Part shown: positions 1-6,613 of the stretch, in pieces
Layout: each line of letters opens with the position of its first letter
How positions within the stretch are numbered: position 1 is the stretch's first letter
Assembly: GCA_025353525.1 (NCBI GenBank)
Contig: JANXOO010001092.1
Span: 1-6,747 of the forward strand
Direction of reading: 5' to 3'
Origin: Schlesneria sp.
GTDB taxonomy: Bacteria; Planctomycetota; Planctomycetia; Planctomycetales; Planctomycetaceae
DNA length: 6,747 nucleotides
Notes under the pieces: generated by a model
Seen by the model: the letters and a program-made list of their open reading frames with translations, nothing else
Databases searched by the model: none
What the model was told of the DNA's origin: nothing
Position numbers and translations under genes: made by a program

Positions 1-130
1 CCCGCAACCGGCACAGTAATCGACCGTCGCCGCAACCCAGGTCGATCACACGACTGGTTCGGCCGATCTGATCCATGATCAATCGATCCGTCAATGCGGC
101 AGTCGGATCAAGAACACTATAGCGACGCAC
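1..130 (-). CDS. metW: MetW-like methionine biosynthesis protein (N-terminal part, cut by window edge)
   Basis: Only the first 43 codons are in the window; the gene runs off the left edge. The reading reaches a class I SAM-methyltransferase motif I, VIDLGCGDGRLL, at residues 28-39, preceded by a YSVLDPTAALTDRLI segment that fits MetW-type N-termini. MetW is a methyltransferase-fold protein known to be encoded next to metX, where it supports homoserine acylation in methionine synthesis. The gene lies directly downstream of metX on the same strand, so the two are probably one operon. I chose the GTG at 130-128 because it is the first ATG, GTG or TTG after the upstream in-frame stop and has GGAG seven bases before it. 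An ATG at 76-74 is the alternative, but it would discard the conserved-looking upstream residues. The family call rests on motif plus neighbour; another small methyltransferase is possible. Confidence 0.8.
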   Translation of the reverse strand, partial: MRRYSVLDPTAALTDRLIMDQIGRTSRVIDLGCGDGRLLCRLR

Positions 131-137
131 AAACTGA

Positions 138-141
138 CTCC
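138..141 (-). promoter_or_regulatory. Ribosome binding site supporting the GTG start of metW
   Basis: On the minus strand the bases read GGAG, followed by a seven-base spacer (137-131) and then GTG. This spacing is good for a Shine-Dalgarno site and is the main reason for preferring the GTG start over the internal ATG at 76-74. Confidence 0.55.
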
Positions 142-197
142 GGCGACAGGGGGATGTATTTCGACAAATCTGCTGCTATGGCCTCGCGAAGAATCCA

Positions 198-1451
198 TCA
201 AATATTTCGGTAACGACGGTAAGTCTCTCGCAACAGGGGTGTTACGAGTTCTTCGAGTTGTGCGATCTCGAGCAGGAACGAATCGTGACCAAAGACACTT
301 TCCAGTTCCAGATACGTCGCATGACGGTGCGTCTCGAGAAGTGCACTGACAATTTCGCGACTTTGACTCGATGGAAAAAGCCAGTCCGTATGGTACGAGG
401 TCACAAGGAATCGTGCGTCAGTACGCCCGAGTGCCTCGCGGAGCGAACCAAACCTCTGTGCGAGGTCGAAGTAGTCCATCGCTCGCGTCAGATAGAGATA
501 GCTGTTAGCGTCGAACCGTTCGATGAAACGTTTCCCCTGGTAGTGCAAATAGCTTTCGATCTTGAATTCGGTCTCGCTTTGCAAGTCATACGCGAGATGA
601 TCGCCATGCTGCAGGTCGCGACCGAATTTGCGTTCGATCGATGCTTCTGAAAGATACGTGATATGCGCCACCATGCGTGCCAGCGCCAGTCCGGCGCGTG
701 GTCCGACATCTCCGTATTTTGACGGATCAGAACCGTAATAATCGCCGTTCTGGAACTGTGGATCGATTGTGATCGCCCGCCGTCCCACGGCATTGAAAGC
801 GATTCCTTGTGCCGACAATTTTCCTGCGGACGCCAGGCAAATCGCCGATCGCATCATGTCGGGATATCGAGCGACCCAGTCGAGGACCTGCATCCCTCCC
901 AGACTTCCACCGACGATGGCTAACAAGTGGTTGATCCCGAGCGATTTGACCAGCGCTGTATGGACCTCGACGATATCCCCCACTGTGATAAATGGAAACT
1001 TCAGCCCGTAGGGTTGACCCGTCTCGGGATTCGGGCAACTCGGGCCCGTCGTCCCCTGACAACCGCCGAGCACATTGGCACAGACAACAAAATATTTCGT
1101 TGTATCGAGGGCTTTTCCAGGCCCGATCAGTCCGTCCCACCAGCCCGATTTTCGACTGTCTGCCGCATGTTTTCCGGCAACATGCGCGTCACCGGTCAAC
1201 GCATGACAGACAAAAATGGCGTTGTCCTTTTCCGGACTGAGTTCGCCGTAGGTCTCGTAGGCAACTGTAATCGGCCCAAGCCGAATGCCACTTTCCAAAG
1301 TCAGTGCAAACGGCGGATCAAACAGCGTGGCAAACTGTGTCTGTACAATCCCGACGGATCTTAGGTTGTCGTCCGTTTCAACAGTCGGAGCAATTTCGGA
1401 AGCCATATCGGCGTCAAAATCCTGAAGGCAGTTTGTCGGTGTCCGAATCAT
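198..1451 (-). CDS. metX: Homoserine O-acyltransferase (MetX, probably acetyltransferase)
   Basis: This cytoplasmic alpha/beta-hydrolase-fold enzyme transfers an acyl group from acyl-CoA (acetyl-CoA in the classical enzyme) to the hydroxyl of L-homoserine, the first committed step of methionine synthesis. The nucleophile elbow GGSLGGMQ at residues 181-188 supplies Ser183. Asp356 (in YHTDWLFP) and His389 (in FGHDSFL) complete the catalytic triad. The NVLGGCQGTTGP stretch at 126-137 is the conserved MetX oxyanion/substrate segment, and AYETYGEL and HALTGDAH are also typical. At 417 residues it is slightly longer than usual, owing to a poorly conserved N-terminal extension. Neither ATG 1451 nor the internal ATG at 1406-1404 (residue 16) has a strong ribosome site; the shorter form has AGGA about 13 bases upstream and is a real alternative. 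It precedes metW. Some members of this family use succinyl-CoA, and the sequence alone does not settle the donor. Confidence 0.95.
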   Translation of the reverse strand: MIRTPTNCLQDFDADMASEIAPTVETDDNLRSVGIVQTQFATLFDPPFALTLESGIRLGPITVAYETYGELSPEKDNAIFVCHALTGDAHVAGKHAADSRKSGWWDGLIGPGKALDTTKYFVVCANVLGGCQGTTGPSCPNPETGQPYGLKFPFITVGDIVEVHTALVKSLGINHLLAIVGGSLGGMQVLDWVARYPDMMRSAICLASAGKLSAQGIAFNAVGRRAITIDPQFQNGDYYGSDPSKYGDVGPRAGLALARMVAHITYLSEASIERKFGRDLQHGDHLAYDLQSETEFKIESYLHYQGKRFIERFDANSYLYLTRAMDYFDLAQRFGSLREALGRTDARFLVTSYHTDWLFPSSQSREIVSALLETHRHATYLELESVFGHDSFLLEIAQLEELVTPLLRETYRRYRNI

Positions 1452-1681
1452 ACGGTAACGATTTTAGAAATAAAGGACGAGGGATTCGAGGACATCTTGC
1501 CAAAGCGGAAGCCGATTTTACCCAAATGGTACGGACGCAATCCAAATCGACCATTCGTAACCGTAAACCGTCTTTTGCCAAAACGCAATTACCTGAGGCT
1601 TCCAGCCCTTATATCAAGTCGTTCTAATGATTCTGCTCGACAGCGGTTTCAGAAATTGATCGGCTTCGTGAAGGAATCGTC
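1452..1681. promoter_or_regulatory. Divergent intergenic region between metX and the isomerase/GH8 unit
   Basis: No gene is supported here; open frames crossing it have no family features. It must hold promoters firing both ways. For metX (minus strand) a weak candidate is TTGATA (1617-1612) with GGTAAT (1593-1588), 18 bases apart. For the plus-strand unit, TCTAAT at 1623-1628 matches five of six -10 bases, but its -35 is poor. Possible regulator sites include TTGCCAAA at 1497-1504 and again at 1575-1582; the second copy lies inside the palindrome TTTTGCCAAAA (1573-1583). A close pair of AACCGT units lies at 1559-1564 and 1566-1571. I see no SAM riboswitch core in the metX leader. All promoter assignments are by eye and weak. 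Confidence 0.35.
1671..1675 (+). promoter_or_regulatory. Ribosome binding site of the TIM-barrel gene
   Basis: AAGGA lies six bases before the ATG at 1682. This strong spacing fixes the start of the gene and keeps the twin-arginine signal at its N-terminus. Confidence 0.7.
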
Positions 1682-2638
1682 ATGCAAACGGATCGTCGAC
1701 ATTTTATCGTTCAGGCGGCTTCGGCAATCGGAGTGTCGGGCGTTTCTTCTGCGATTGCGGTTGAACCCGGCAGTGAATTACAGCCTTCGGTGAAAACTGA
1801 TGTTTGGCGAGGTAATCGAATTGCTGTTTCGACCTATTCCTTTTGGCAATTTCGCGTCGAAGCATTGCGGAGCATCGAAAAGTGCATCGACCTTGCCGCT
1901 GACATGGGCTTCGACGGTGTCGAAATTCTGCATCGACAGATGGAAGTCGAATCGAACGGGTACCTGCAAAAACTGAAACAGCATGCGTTCCGGCGCGGTC
2001 TTGATCTGTGCGGGTTTTCGACGCATCAGACGTTTGTCTCTCCTGACAAGGAAGTGCGCCAGAAGAACGTCGATCATACGATCAAGTGCATCGAACTGGC
2101 TTATCGACTCGGCATTCCGACGATTCGAGTCAACACAGGTCGCTGGGGGACGGCCCGCGATTTCGACGAATTGATGGCCAACAAGGGAATTGAACCCCGG
2201 TTGCCGGGAGTTTCGGATGACACTGGTTTCGGATGGGTCATTGACGGATTACAACAGTGTCTGGCAAAGGCCGAAGAATGTGGAGTGGTACTCGGGCTGG
2301 AAAACCATTGGGGACTCGGCCGAACGGCTGCGGGAGTGAATCGGGTTGTCGACGCGATCAAGTCGCCCTGGTTGCAAGTGACACTCGATACCGGCAATTT
2401 TCTTGAAGAAACTTACGAGCAAATGGATGCGATCGCCAACCGCGCCGTGCTCGTCCAGGCAAAAACCTATGACGGCGGCGGAACCTGGTATACACTCGAC
2501 ATGGACTACCCGCGCATCGCCACCATACTTCGCAAGCACAATTACCGAGGCTACATTTCGCTGGAATTCGAAGGCAAGGAAGATCCCCTGACTGCAATTC
2601 CGAAAAGCCTGGCACGCCTCAGAGAGGTATTCCGATGA
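1682..2638 (+). CDS. Tat-exported xylose isomerase-like TIM-barrel protein (sugar isomerase/epimerase family)
   Basis: The 318-residue protein belongs to the AP-endonuclease-2/xylose isomerase-like TIM-barrel superfamily, whose members isomerise, epimerise or dehydrate sugars, inositols or hydroxypyruvate with a divalent metal. Residues 3-13 (TDRRHFIVQAA) resemble a twin-arginine signal, followed by a small hydrophobic stretch and a likely AIA cleavage site near residue 26, so export of the folded protein is predicted. Barrel motifs are GVEILH (Glu81), STHQ (His115), LGLENHW (Glu207, His209), LDTGN (Asp236), QAKTY (Lys261) and SLEFEG (Glu295, Glu297). Glu207, Asp236, His209 and a C-terminal Glu are plausible metal ligands by family pattern. 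The stop codon overlaps the start of the GH8 gene, so the two are co-translated. The substrate is unknown. The exported location argues against a central-metabolism role such as hydroxypyruvate isomerase or IolE. Confidence 0.88.
   Translation: MQTDRRHFIVQAASAIGVSGVSSAIAVEPGSELQPSVKTDVWRGNRIAVSTYSFWQFRVEALRSIEKCIDLAADMGFDGVEILHRQMEVESNGYLQKLKQHAFRRGLDLCGFSTHQTFVSPDKEVRQKNVDHTIKCIELAYRLGIPTIRVNTGRWGTARDFDELMANKGIEPRLPGVSDDTGFGWVIDGLQQCLAKAEECGVVLGLENHWGLGRTAAGVNRVVDAIKSPWLQVTLDTGNFLEETYEQMDAIANRAVLVQAKTYDGGGTWYTLDMDYPRIATILRKHNYRGYISLEFEGKEDPLTAIPKSLARLREVFR
2621..2627 (+). promoter_or_regulatory. Ribosome binding site inside the upstream gene, driving coupled translation of the GH8 gene
   Basis: AGAGAGG lies within the last codons of the TIM-barrel gene, seven bases before the ATG at 2635. 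Together with the ATGA stop/start overlap it indicates translational coupling and sets the GH8 start at a codon that gives a clean signal peptide. Confidence 0.65.
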
Positions 2639-3897
2639 TCGTTCGAAGACCGTTCCGGGTGTTGCAACTGGCGATCATGGTCGCTTTGTTCTGTGTGCGG
2701 GTTGATGCAGCAGGTCCGCGACATCCGTTCCCTCTGCATGCAAAATACGAATCGGCGCGACTGCGTCCTACGGGCCTGTCGGTCTCCCAACAGGATGCGG
2801 ACGTTCGCGCCTATTACGATCTCTGGAAGTCACAATTCGTTTTGCCTGTGCCAGGAACGTCTCCGGTTCAATATCGCATCGCCTTTGGAAAGGCATTGCC
2901 CAATCGGGCGGTGACTGTTTCCGAAGGTCAGGGGTACGGGATGGTGATCGTAGCGCTGATGGCAGGCCACGACACTAAAGCACAAACAGTTTTCGACGGA
3001 CTTTGGCGATTTGCGCGAGCCAACCCCAGTTCCGGCGATCCGCGATTAATGGCCTGGCGAGTTCCCACGGCGACGGGTGATGCACCTGACAGTGCATTCG
3101 ATGGCGATGCTGATATGGCCTACGCACTGCTCATCGCCGATTCGCAATGGGGAAGCACCGGCGCGATCAAATACCGCACGGCCGCAAAAATACTGATCGA
3201 CGGAATCCTGACATCGACCATGGGGCCGAAGAGCCATTTGCCCATGCCGGGCGATTGGGTCGATCCGAACGGATCGCAATACAATCAATACACAACGAGA
3301 ACGTCAGACTTTTTCTATGGACATTTTCGCGCGTATAGCCGTGCTTTCAAAAACTCCACATGGGATCAGTCAGCCAATTTGTCGCAGGGTGCGGTCAGCC
3401 GGATGCAGGACATGTACGCTCCGAAAACCGGCTTGCTCCCCGACTTCGCCATCCCGAGAACGACTTTGCCGGTTGTGTTGAAGCCCGCCGGTCCCGATTT
3501 CCTGGAAGGTCCCAACGACGGATTCTATTCATATAACGCCTGCCGCACTCCGTGGCGTATCGGAACGGATGCGCTGTTGAATTCCAATGCGGTCTCGCTG
3601 AGCCAGTCGCAAAAGATGTCGCTGTGGATCGAGAAATCGACGAGTGGAAATGTGAATGCGATCAACGCGGGGTATCACTTAAACGGTGTGCCGATCAGCG
3701 GTGGCAATTATTTCACGACGGCATTCGTCGCTCCGTTCGGAGTCGCTGCGATGACCTCGCCGCGTCAACAGGCGTGGCTGGACAAGATCTATTTGTCGGT
3801 CAGAACTCGCCATGAAGACTACTACGAGGATTCGATCACACTGATGTGCCTGCTCGTTATGACTGAAAACTTTTGGGATCCGACGCTGTTACCTTGA
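2635..3897 (+). CDS. Secreted glycoside hydrolase family 8 protein (endoglucanase/chitosanase/licheninase type)
   Basis: GH8 enzymes are inverting endo-hydrolases of beta-1,4-glucans, mixed-linkage glucans, chitosan or xylan, built as an (alpha/alpha)6 barrel. The N-terminus is a Sec signal peptide: basic residues, a hydrophobic run at about 9-20 and a VDA cleavage site near residue 25. The general-acid motif SEGQGYGM at 96-103 supplies Glu97. The family signature is AFDGDADMAYALLIADSQW at 154-172 (Asp156, Asp158, Asp160); from memory it fits the GH8 pattern except Phe155 where Ser or Thr is usual. The third motif reads YNACRTPWRIGTDALL from 300: Asn301 stands where classical GH8 has the base Asp (YDA-R). 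Glu291, in DFLEGP ten residues earlier, is a candidate replacement base, as in the GH8b chitosanase/lichenase group. At 420 residues it is a single catalytic domain with no visible binding module. The substrate is uncertain. No cellulose-synthase genes are nearby, so a BcsZ role is unlikely. Confidence 0.93.
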   Translation: MIVRRPFRVLQLAIMVALFCVRVDAAGPRHPFPLHAKYESARLRPTGLSVSQQDADVRAYYDLWKSQFVLPVPGTSPVQYRIAFGKALPNRAVTVSEGQGYGMVIVALMAGHDTKAQTVFDGLWRFARANPSSGDPRLMAWRVPTATGDAPDSAFDGDADMAYALLIADSQWGSTGAIKYRTAAKILIDGILTSTMGPKSHLPMPGDWVDPNGSQYNQYTTRTSDFFYGHFRAYSRAFKNSTWDQSANLSQGAVSRMQDMYAPKTGLLPDFAIPRTTLPVVLKPAGPDFLEGPNDGFYSYNACRTPWRIGTDALLNSNAVSLSQSQKMSLWIEKSTSGNVNAINAGYHLNGVPISGGNYFTTAFVAPFGVAAMTSPRQQAWLDKIYLSVRTRHEDYYEDSITLMCLLVMTENFWDPTLLP

Positions 3898-3920
3898 TGT
3901 TCTGCGTCGACGTGACAGCT
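3898..3920. other. Short tail-to-tail spacer between the GH8 and oxidase genes
   Basis: Twenty-three bases separate the two convergent stop codons. I see a GTCGAC palindrome followed by GTGAC, but no GC-rich hairpin with a T-run on either strand. Termination is therefore either Rho-dependent or occurs inside the opposing gene. Confidence 0.6.
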
Positions 3921-6470
3921 CTACCTCGGCAACAAGACACGATGGAATCGCCCTTTCGGGCTGGGCGCGGGATCTTTAAGTTCCATCAGTGCGTAAGTGA
4001 TTTCATCCAGATCGCTCAGCGGGCGATCGCCCAGATACCGATACCGCAGATACTGTTGTTTGTCGAAGATCAACACCGCATGCGTCACCGTGGCCCGATC
4101 CGATGCAGTCAATTCCGAATCCGTTGGTGAGGCATTATCCGCGAGGTTGAAGCCTTTGGGCGTTGCATTAAACGAGAAGTATGCTTTTTTCGAGAGACCA
4201 AGGTTCGCCAGCTCGCGTTGCTCGAACGGAGTGGCACTCATACTTTTGATGGAGGCATCCAGATCCTTCAGCGGTTCGGACCTCTTCCAGAGTTTCACCA
4301 AACCTTCGGCACAGTGCGGACAACCCATCCCCGCGATGAAGACGAGAACGTTGTTCTTGTCAGGAACGAGATTCATGCCGGGTACTTTGATCCGCTCGTC
4401 CTCGGAAAGTCGCTCCATCAGATAGAGATCCGGGTATTGCGCTCGCGATGTCCCCACCAGGTTGACGTCTTTCATCATCCCCTGATCCTCGTGATCGAGG
4501 ATGTGACAGTGAAGAACAGATCGGCCCGCGTAGTCGGTCGGGACAAATTGAATTTCAGTCATTTCGTCCCTGCTGATCGCCAGAGTATCTTTCCAAACAC
4601 CCAGAGATGGAACGTAAAACGGGTTGACGTGCATATGAAACGGATGCACGATCGTCTCGGCCACTCCCGGCAGGAACTCGCGAACGCCGAGTTTCCAGAC
4701 CTGAGGCTTGTCGAGAGTGACGGCGATACTGTCGGTGGATCCTGACTCGGCATAGGGCTTACCCGCGCGGTTTGGAACAGTGGCGACTCCGAACCTCATT
4801 TTGTCCGCGAATGTTAAGAAGATATCGACTTTTTCTGCACCCGTGAGCTGCGGGGGCGGACGTTTCAGTCGTTCGAGTTTTGCTGCGGATGGCAACTGCA
4901 TCGGTGACGGGTTTTTCCCTTTCACGTTAAGTTTGACAACGGGCAATGCATTCTTCACCGGGCCGAGATGGGTTCTGGTCAATCGCTGTGCTTCGGATGG
5001 AAGCAGCCAATACTCACCATCGCTGGCCTTGTCATTGACCCGGATCAGCAAGTCACTGCGGTATCCGGGATAAAGTTCTGTATTCGGCTGATATTTCAAA
5101 CGGCCAGTGGGGATTCCGTCGGTAGCGATCTCATACGACTCAATTTCATCGGTCAATTCGGGAGCTGAGTTGGACGCATCGTTAAGTTCGCTTGCCTTGT
5201 ACCAGGCCAGGTTCAGCGCCGACTCCCGACCGGCATGGATCAGCCGCCACCGCTCGATTTGCCCGCGCCGGATTTCAATGCTGGGAGTTCTTTGTCCGTT
5301 CACAGCGAGCAATTCGATGGATTCCGGTTTGTTTGCGGGTATTCCTTCCGTAATTCGACCGACGTTTTTATCGTTCGGGGCACTTTTGCGGTCATTCATG
5401 TCAGCAGGATCAACGATCCATCGCGACCTGGTAGTGCCGTCAGGATCTGTGACTGTCGCTCGTGTGAAGACCAATTGCTGTAGTAACAGCACGCGGCCGT
5501 AGTCAACATCCATCGCGTTGTCATCGGGATGTTCGATCCGGTTGGCCGCCTGAATCTCGGGGATCGATTCGAGGTCTCCCGAATCTGCCCTGGTATCGCC
5601 AGGAACGATCAGAGCTCCGGCCATTCCGTTCGCCAATTGATAAGCAACGGAGCCGTGTTGATGCACATGATACCAGAACGTTCCGGCAGGATGGTTGCCG
5701 GGTAATTCGTAGTCGAGAAACATTTCGTTGGGAGTGTCGCCCTTCGAAGGGGCGACTTCGAGAAACGCATTGTCATGACCTCCGCCGGGGCTGACGTGCA
5801 AACCATGCGTGTGAAGGTTCGTCGAAAACAGATCGTGCGGTGCGTCCATCATCCAGAACGCGGGAGGGTCGGGAGCAGACGGTGGCTCACTTCCCGGGTT
5901 CCATTCGAGTACGGGTGCCCGGTTTTCTTTCAACCTGTTTCTGAGATTGACGATCAGTTTCTGATTTCGCTCGAATACGATCGTTGGCCCGCATAATCGG
6001 AGGTTGGGCGACTCCGGATCGCTAAATCGAATTGCATCGACCCGATCAAGCACCCCGTCGCCATCAACATCGATCAGCGGCACCTCGGCCTCCGTTTCGA
6101 TGGCGTCCAATACATGGACAACGACGAGTTTCGATTTTGCAAGAACATCGTCGAGTTCCTGTTGGCCCATTGTTGATCGGGAATGACCGAAATGAAACCG
6201 CCGTTCGCGACGCGACATGCGCGACCAGAGATCGTGCAGCAGTTCAGCGGAGTCAATCAACGTACCGCGCGACCCGGTCGGCATCGAAAACAGATTCGGT
6301 TCGACCTGTCGATCCCCCCGCAATTCTTCGACTCGACGGAGTTCATCAATTTGCTCCGTCGTGATGCGATGAGTATCGGAAGTTCGAACGACAGCGCCTT
6401 TGGGCGACTGGGCAATGCCGATTGTCGAACCGACCAGTACCCAGCCTGTCACGAAAACGGAAAACCTCAT
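3921..6470 (-). CDS. Exported three-domain multicopper oxidase fused to a C-terminal thioredoxin-like domain
   Basis: The enzyme should couple one-electron oxidation of a phenolic, bilirubin-like or metal substrate to reduction of O2 to water outside the cytoplasm. A Sec signal ends near GIA-Q (residue 20). All copper motifs are present: His220-x-His222-G, His268-x-His270, His609-P-F-His612-x-His614 and His654-Cys655-His656-x3-His660, with Met665 as axial ligand. They supply the type 1 site and the type 2/3 trinuclear site. The N-terminal cupredoxin domain carries an Asp-rich calcium-type loop, DVDGDGVLDRVD, at 134-145. From about residue 690 the protein continues into a thioredoxin/peroxiredoxin-like fold: a beta strand VLVFIAG, then CPHC (Cys717, Cys720) and a late strand HAVLIFD. 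The position of the usual cis-proline seems to be His797. At 849 residues it is much longer than CotA- or CueO-type oxidases (about 500). GAGAAGG lies 10 bases before the ATG. It is transcribed alone, and the natural substrate is unknown. Confidence 0.93.
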   Translation of the reverse strand: MRFSVFVTGWVLVGSTIGIAQSPKGAVVRTSDTHRITTEQIDELRRVEELRGDRQVEPNLFSMPTGSRGTLIDSAELLHDLWSRMSRRERRFHFGHSRSTMGQQELDDVLAKSKLVVVHVLDAIETEAEVPLIDVDGDGVLDRVDAIRFSDPESPNLRLCGPTIVFERNQKLIVNLRNRLKENRAPVLEWNPGSEPPSAPDPPAFWMMDAPHDLFSTNLHTHGLHVSPGGGHDNAFLEVAPSKGDTPNEMFLDYELPGNHPAGTFWYHVHQHGSVAYQLANGMAGALIVPGDTRADSGDLESIPEIQAANRIEHPDDNAMDVDYGRVLLLQQLVFTRATVTDPDGTTRSRWIVDPADMNDRKSAPNDKNVGRITEGIPANKPESIELLAVNGQRTPSIEIRRGQIERWRLIHAGRESALNLAWYKASELNDASNSAPELTDEIESYEIATDGIPTGRLKYQPNTELYPGYRSDLLIRVNDKASDGEYWLLPSEAQRLTRTHLGPVKNALPVVKLNVKGKNPSPMQLPSAAKLERLKRPPPQLTGAEKVDIFLTFADKMRFGVATVPNRAGKPYAESGSTDSIAVTLDKPQVWKLGVREFLPGVAETIVHPFHMHVNPFYVPSLGVWKDTLAISRDEMTEIQFVPTDYAGRSVLHCHILDHEDQGMMKDVNLVGTSRAQYPDLYLMERLSEDERIKVPGMNLVPDKNNVLVFIAGMGCPHCAEGLVKLWKRSEPLKDLDASIKSMSATPFEQRELANLGLSKKAYFSFNATPKGFNLADNASPTDSELTASDRATVTHAVLIFDKQQYLRYRYLGDRPLSDLDEITYALMELKDPAPSPKGRFHRVLLPR

Positions 6471-6534
6471 GATCGTTGCACCTTCTCACGAATCCATTGT
6501 GACAAGTGATCCCGCAACAGTGACGGGCCAACGC

Positions 6535-6574
6535 ACAGATCGACGAAGTGCCCATTCACACCTCGTCGATCTGT
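6535..6574 (+). terminator. Perfect 12-bp inverted repeat followed by TCTTTT on the plus strand
   Basis: ACAGATCGACGA (6535-6546) is matched exactly by TCGTCGATCTGT (6563-6574) across a 16-base loop, in which GTG and CAC can extend the stem. On the plus strand it is followed by TCTTTT (6575-6580), as in an intrinsic terminator. On the minus strand, where both flanking genes are transcribed, the hairpin follows the ettA-like stop by about 40 bases and has no T-run after it. It could end ettA transcription without a good U-tract, block antisense transcription, form the 5' leader hairpin of the oxidase mRNA, or be a protein-binding palindrome. The structure is certain from the sequence; the role is not. 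Confidence 0.5.
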
Positions 6575-6577
6575 TCT

Positions 6578-6607
6578 TTTAAGGTAACGTGACTCAGTTG
6601 ATGTCAA
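6578..6607 (-). promoter_or_regulatory. Candidate promoter of the multicopper oxidase gene
   Basis: On the minus strand TTGACA (6607-6602) matches the sigma-70 -35 consensus exactly and is followed after 18 bases by CTTAAA (6583-6578), a weak -10 with three of six matches. Transcription would start near 6571, close to the first base of the 6574-6535 hairpin, giving a leader of about 100 bases before the ATG at 6470. The -35 is convincing; the -10 is poor, so this is tentative. Confidence 0.35.
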
Positions 6608-6613
6608 TGAATA

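Larger units (their letters stand above)
6471..6613. other. Intergenic region between ettA-like gene and the oxidase gene
   Basis: This 143-bp stretch follows the stop of the ABC-F gene and precedes the oxidase on the same strand. It holds the oxidase ribosome site (GAGAAGG, 6487-6481), a perfect inverted repeat (6535-6574) and a TTGACA element (6607-6602). No coding sequence is supported. Confidence 0.6.

Noticed and set aside
258..1364. Plus-strand open frames opposite metX
   Set aside because: They are antisense shadows of a strongly conserved metX reading frame, with no domains of their own.
1495..1586. TTGCCAAA repeated pair as an insertion or attachment-site remnant
   Set aside because: Eight bases, 78 bases apart, with no mobile gene or target duplication, is within chance. 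It is kept only as a weak possible regulator site.
1452..1681. Possible SAM riboswitch in the metX leader
   Set aside because: The leader lacks recognisable conserved SAM-I or SAM-II core sequences. The only visible hairpin (GGCT-GGA-AGCC on the minus strand) is four pairs long and has no terminator or ribosome-site sequestration partner.
1497..1793. 98-codon plus-strand frame crossing the intergenic region into the TIM-barrel gene
   Set aside because: It overlaps the well-supported Tat-signal gene in another frame, its protein is Arg/Leu-rich without family features, and it has no good ribosome site.
2635..3897. BcsZ role (cellulose-synthesis-associated GH8)
   Set aside because: No bcs genes are nearby, the base Asp of the BcsZ/CelA type is Asn here, and the neighbour is an exported sugar-isomerase-like protein.
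6036..6071. Dockerin domain in the oxidase
   Set aside because: There is only a single DxDxDG loop. Dockerins need two repeats with flanking helices.
3997..6509. Many plus-strand frames of 60-175 codons opposite the oxidase gene
   Set aside because: All lie antisense to the multicopper oxidase, whose frame contains every copper motif. None shows a recognisable motif.
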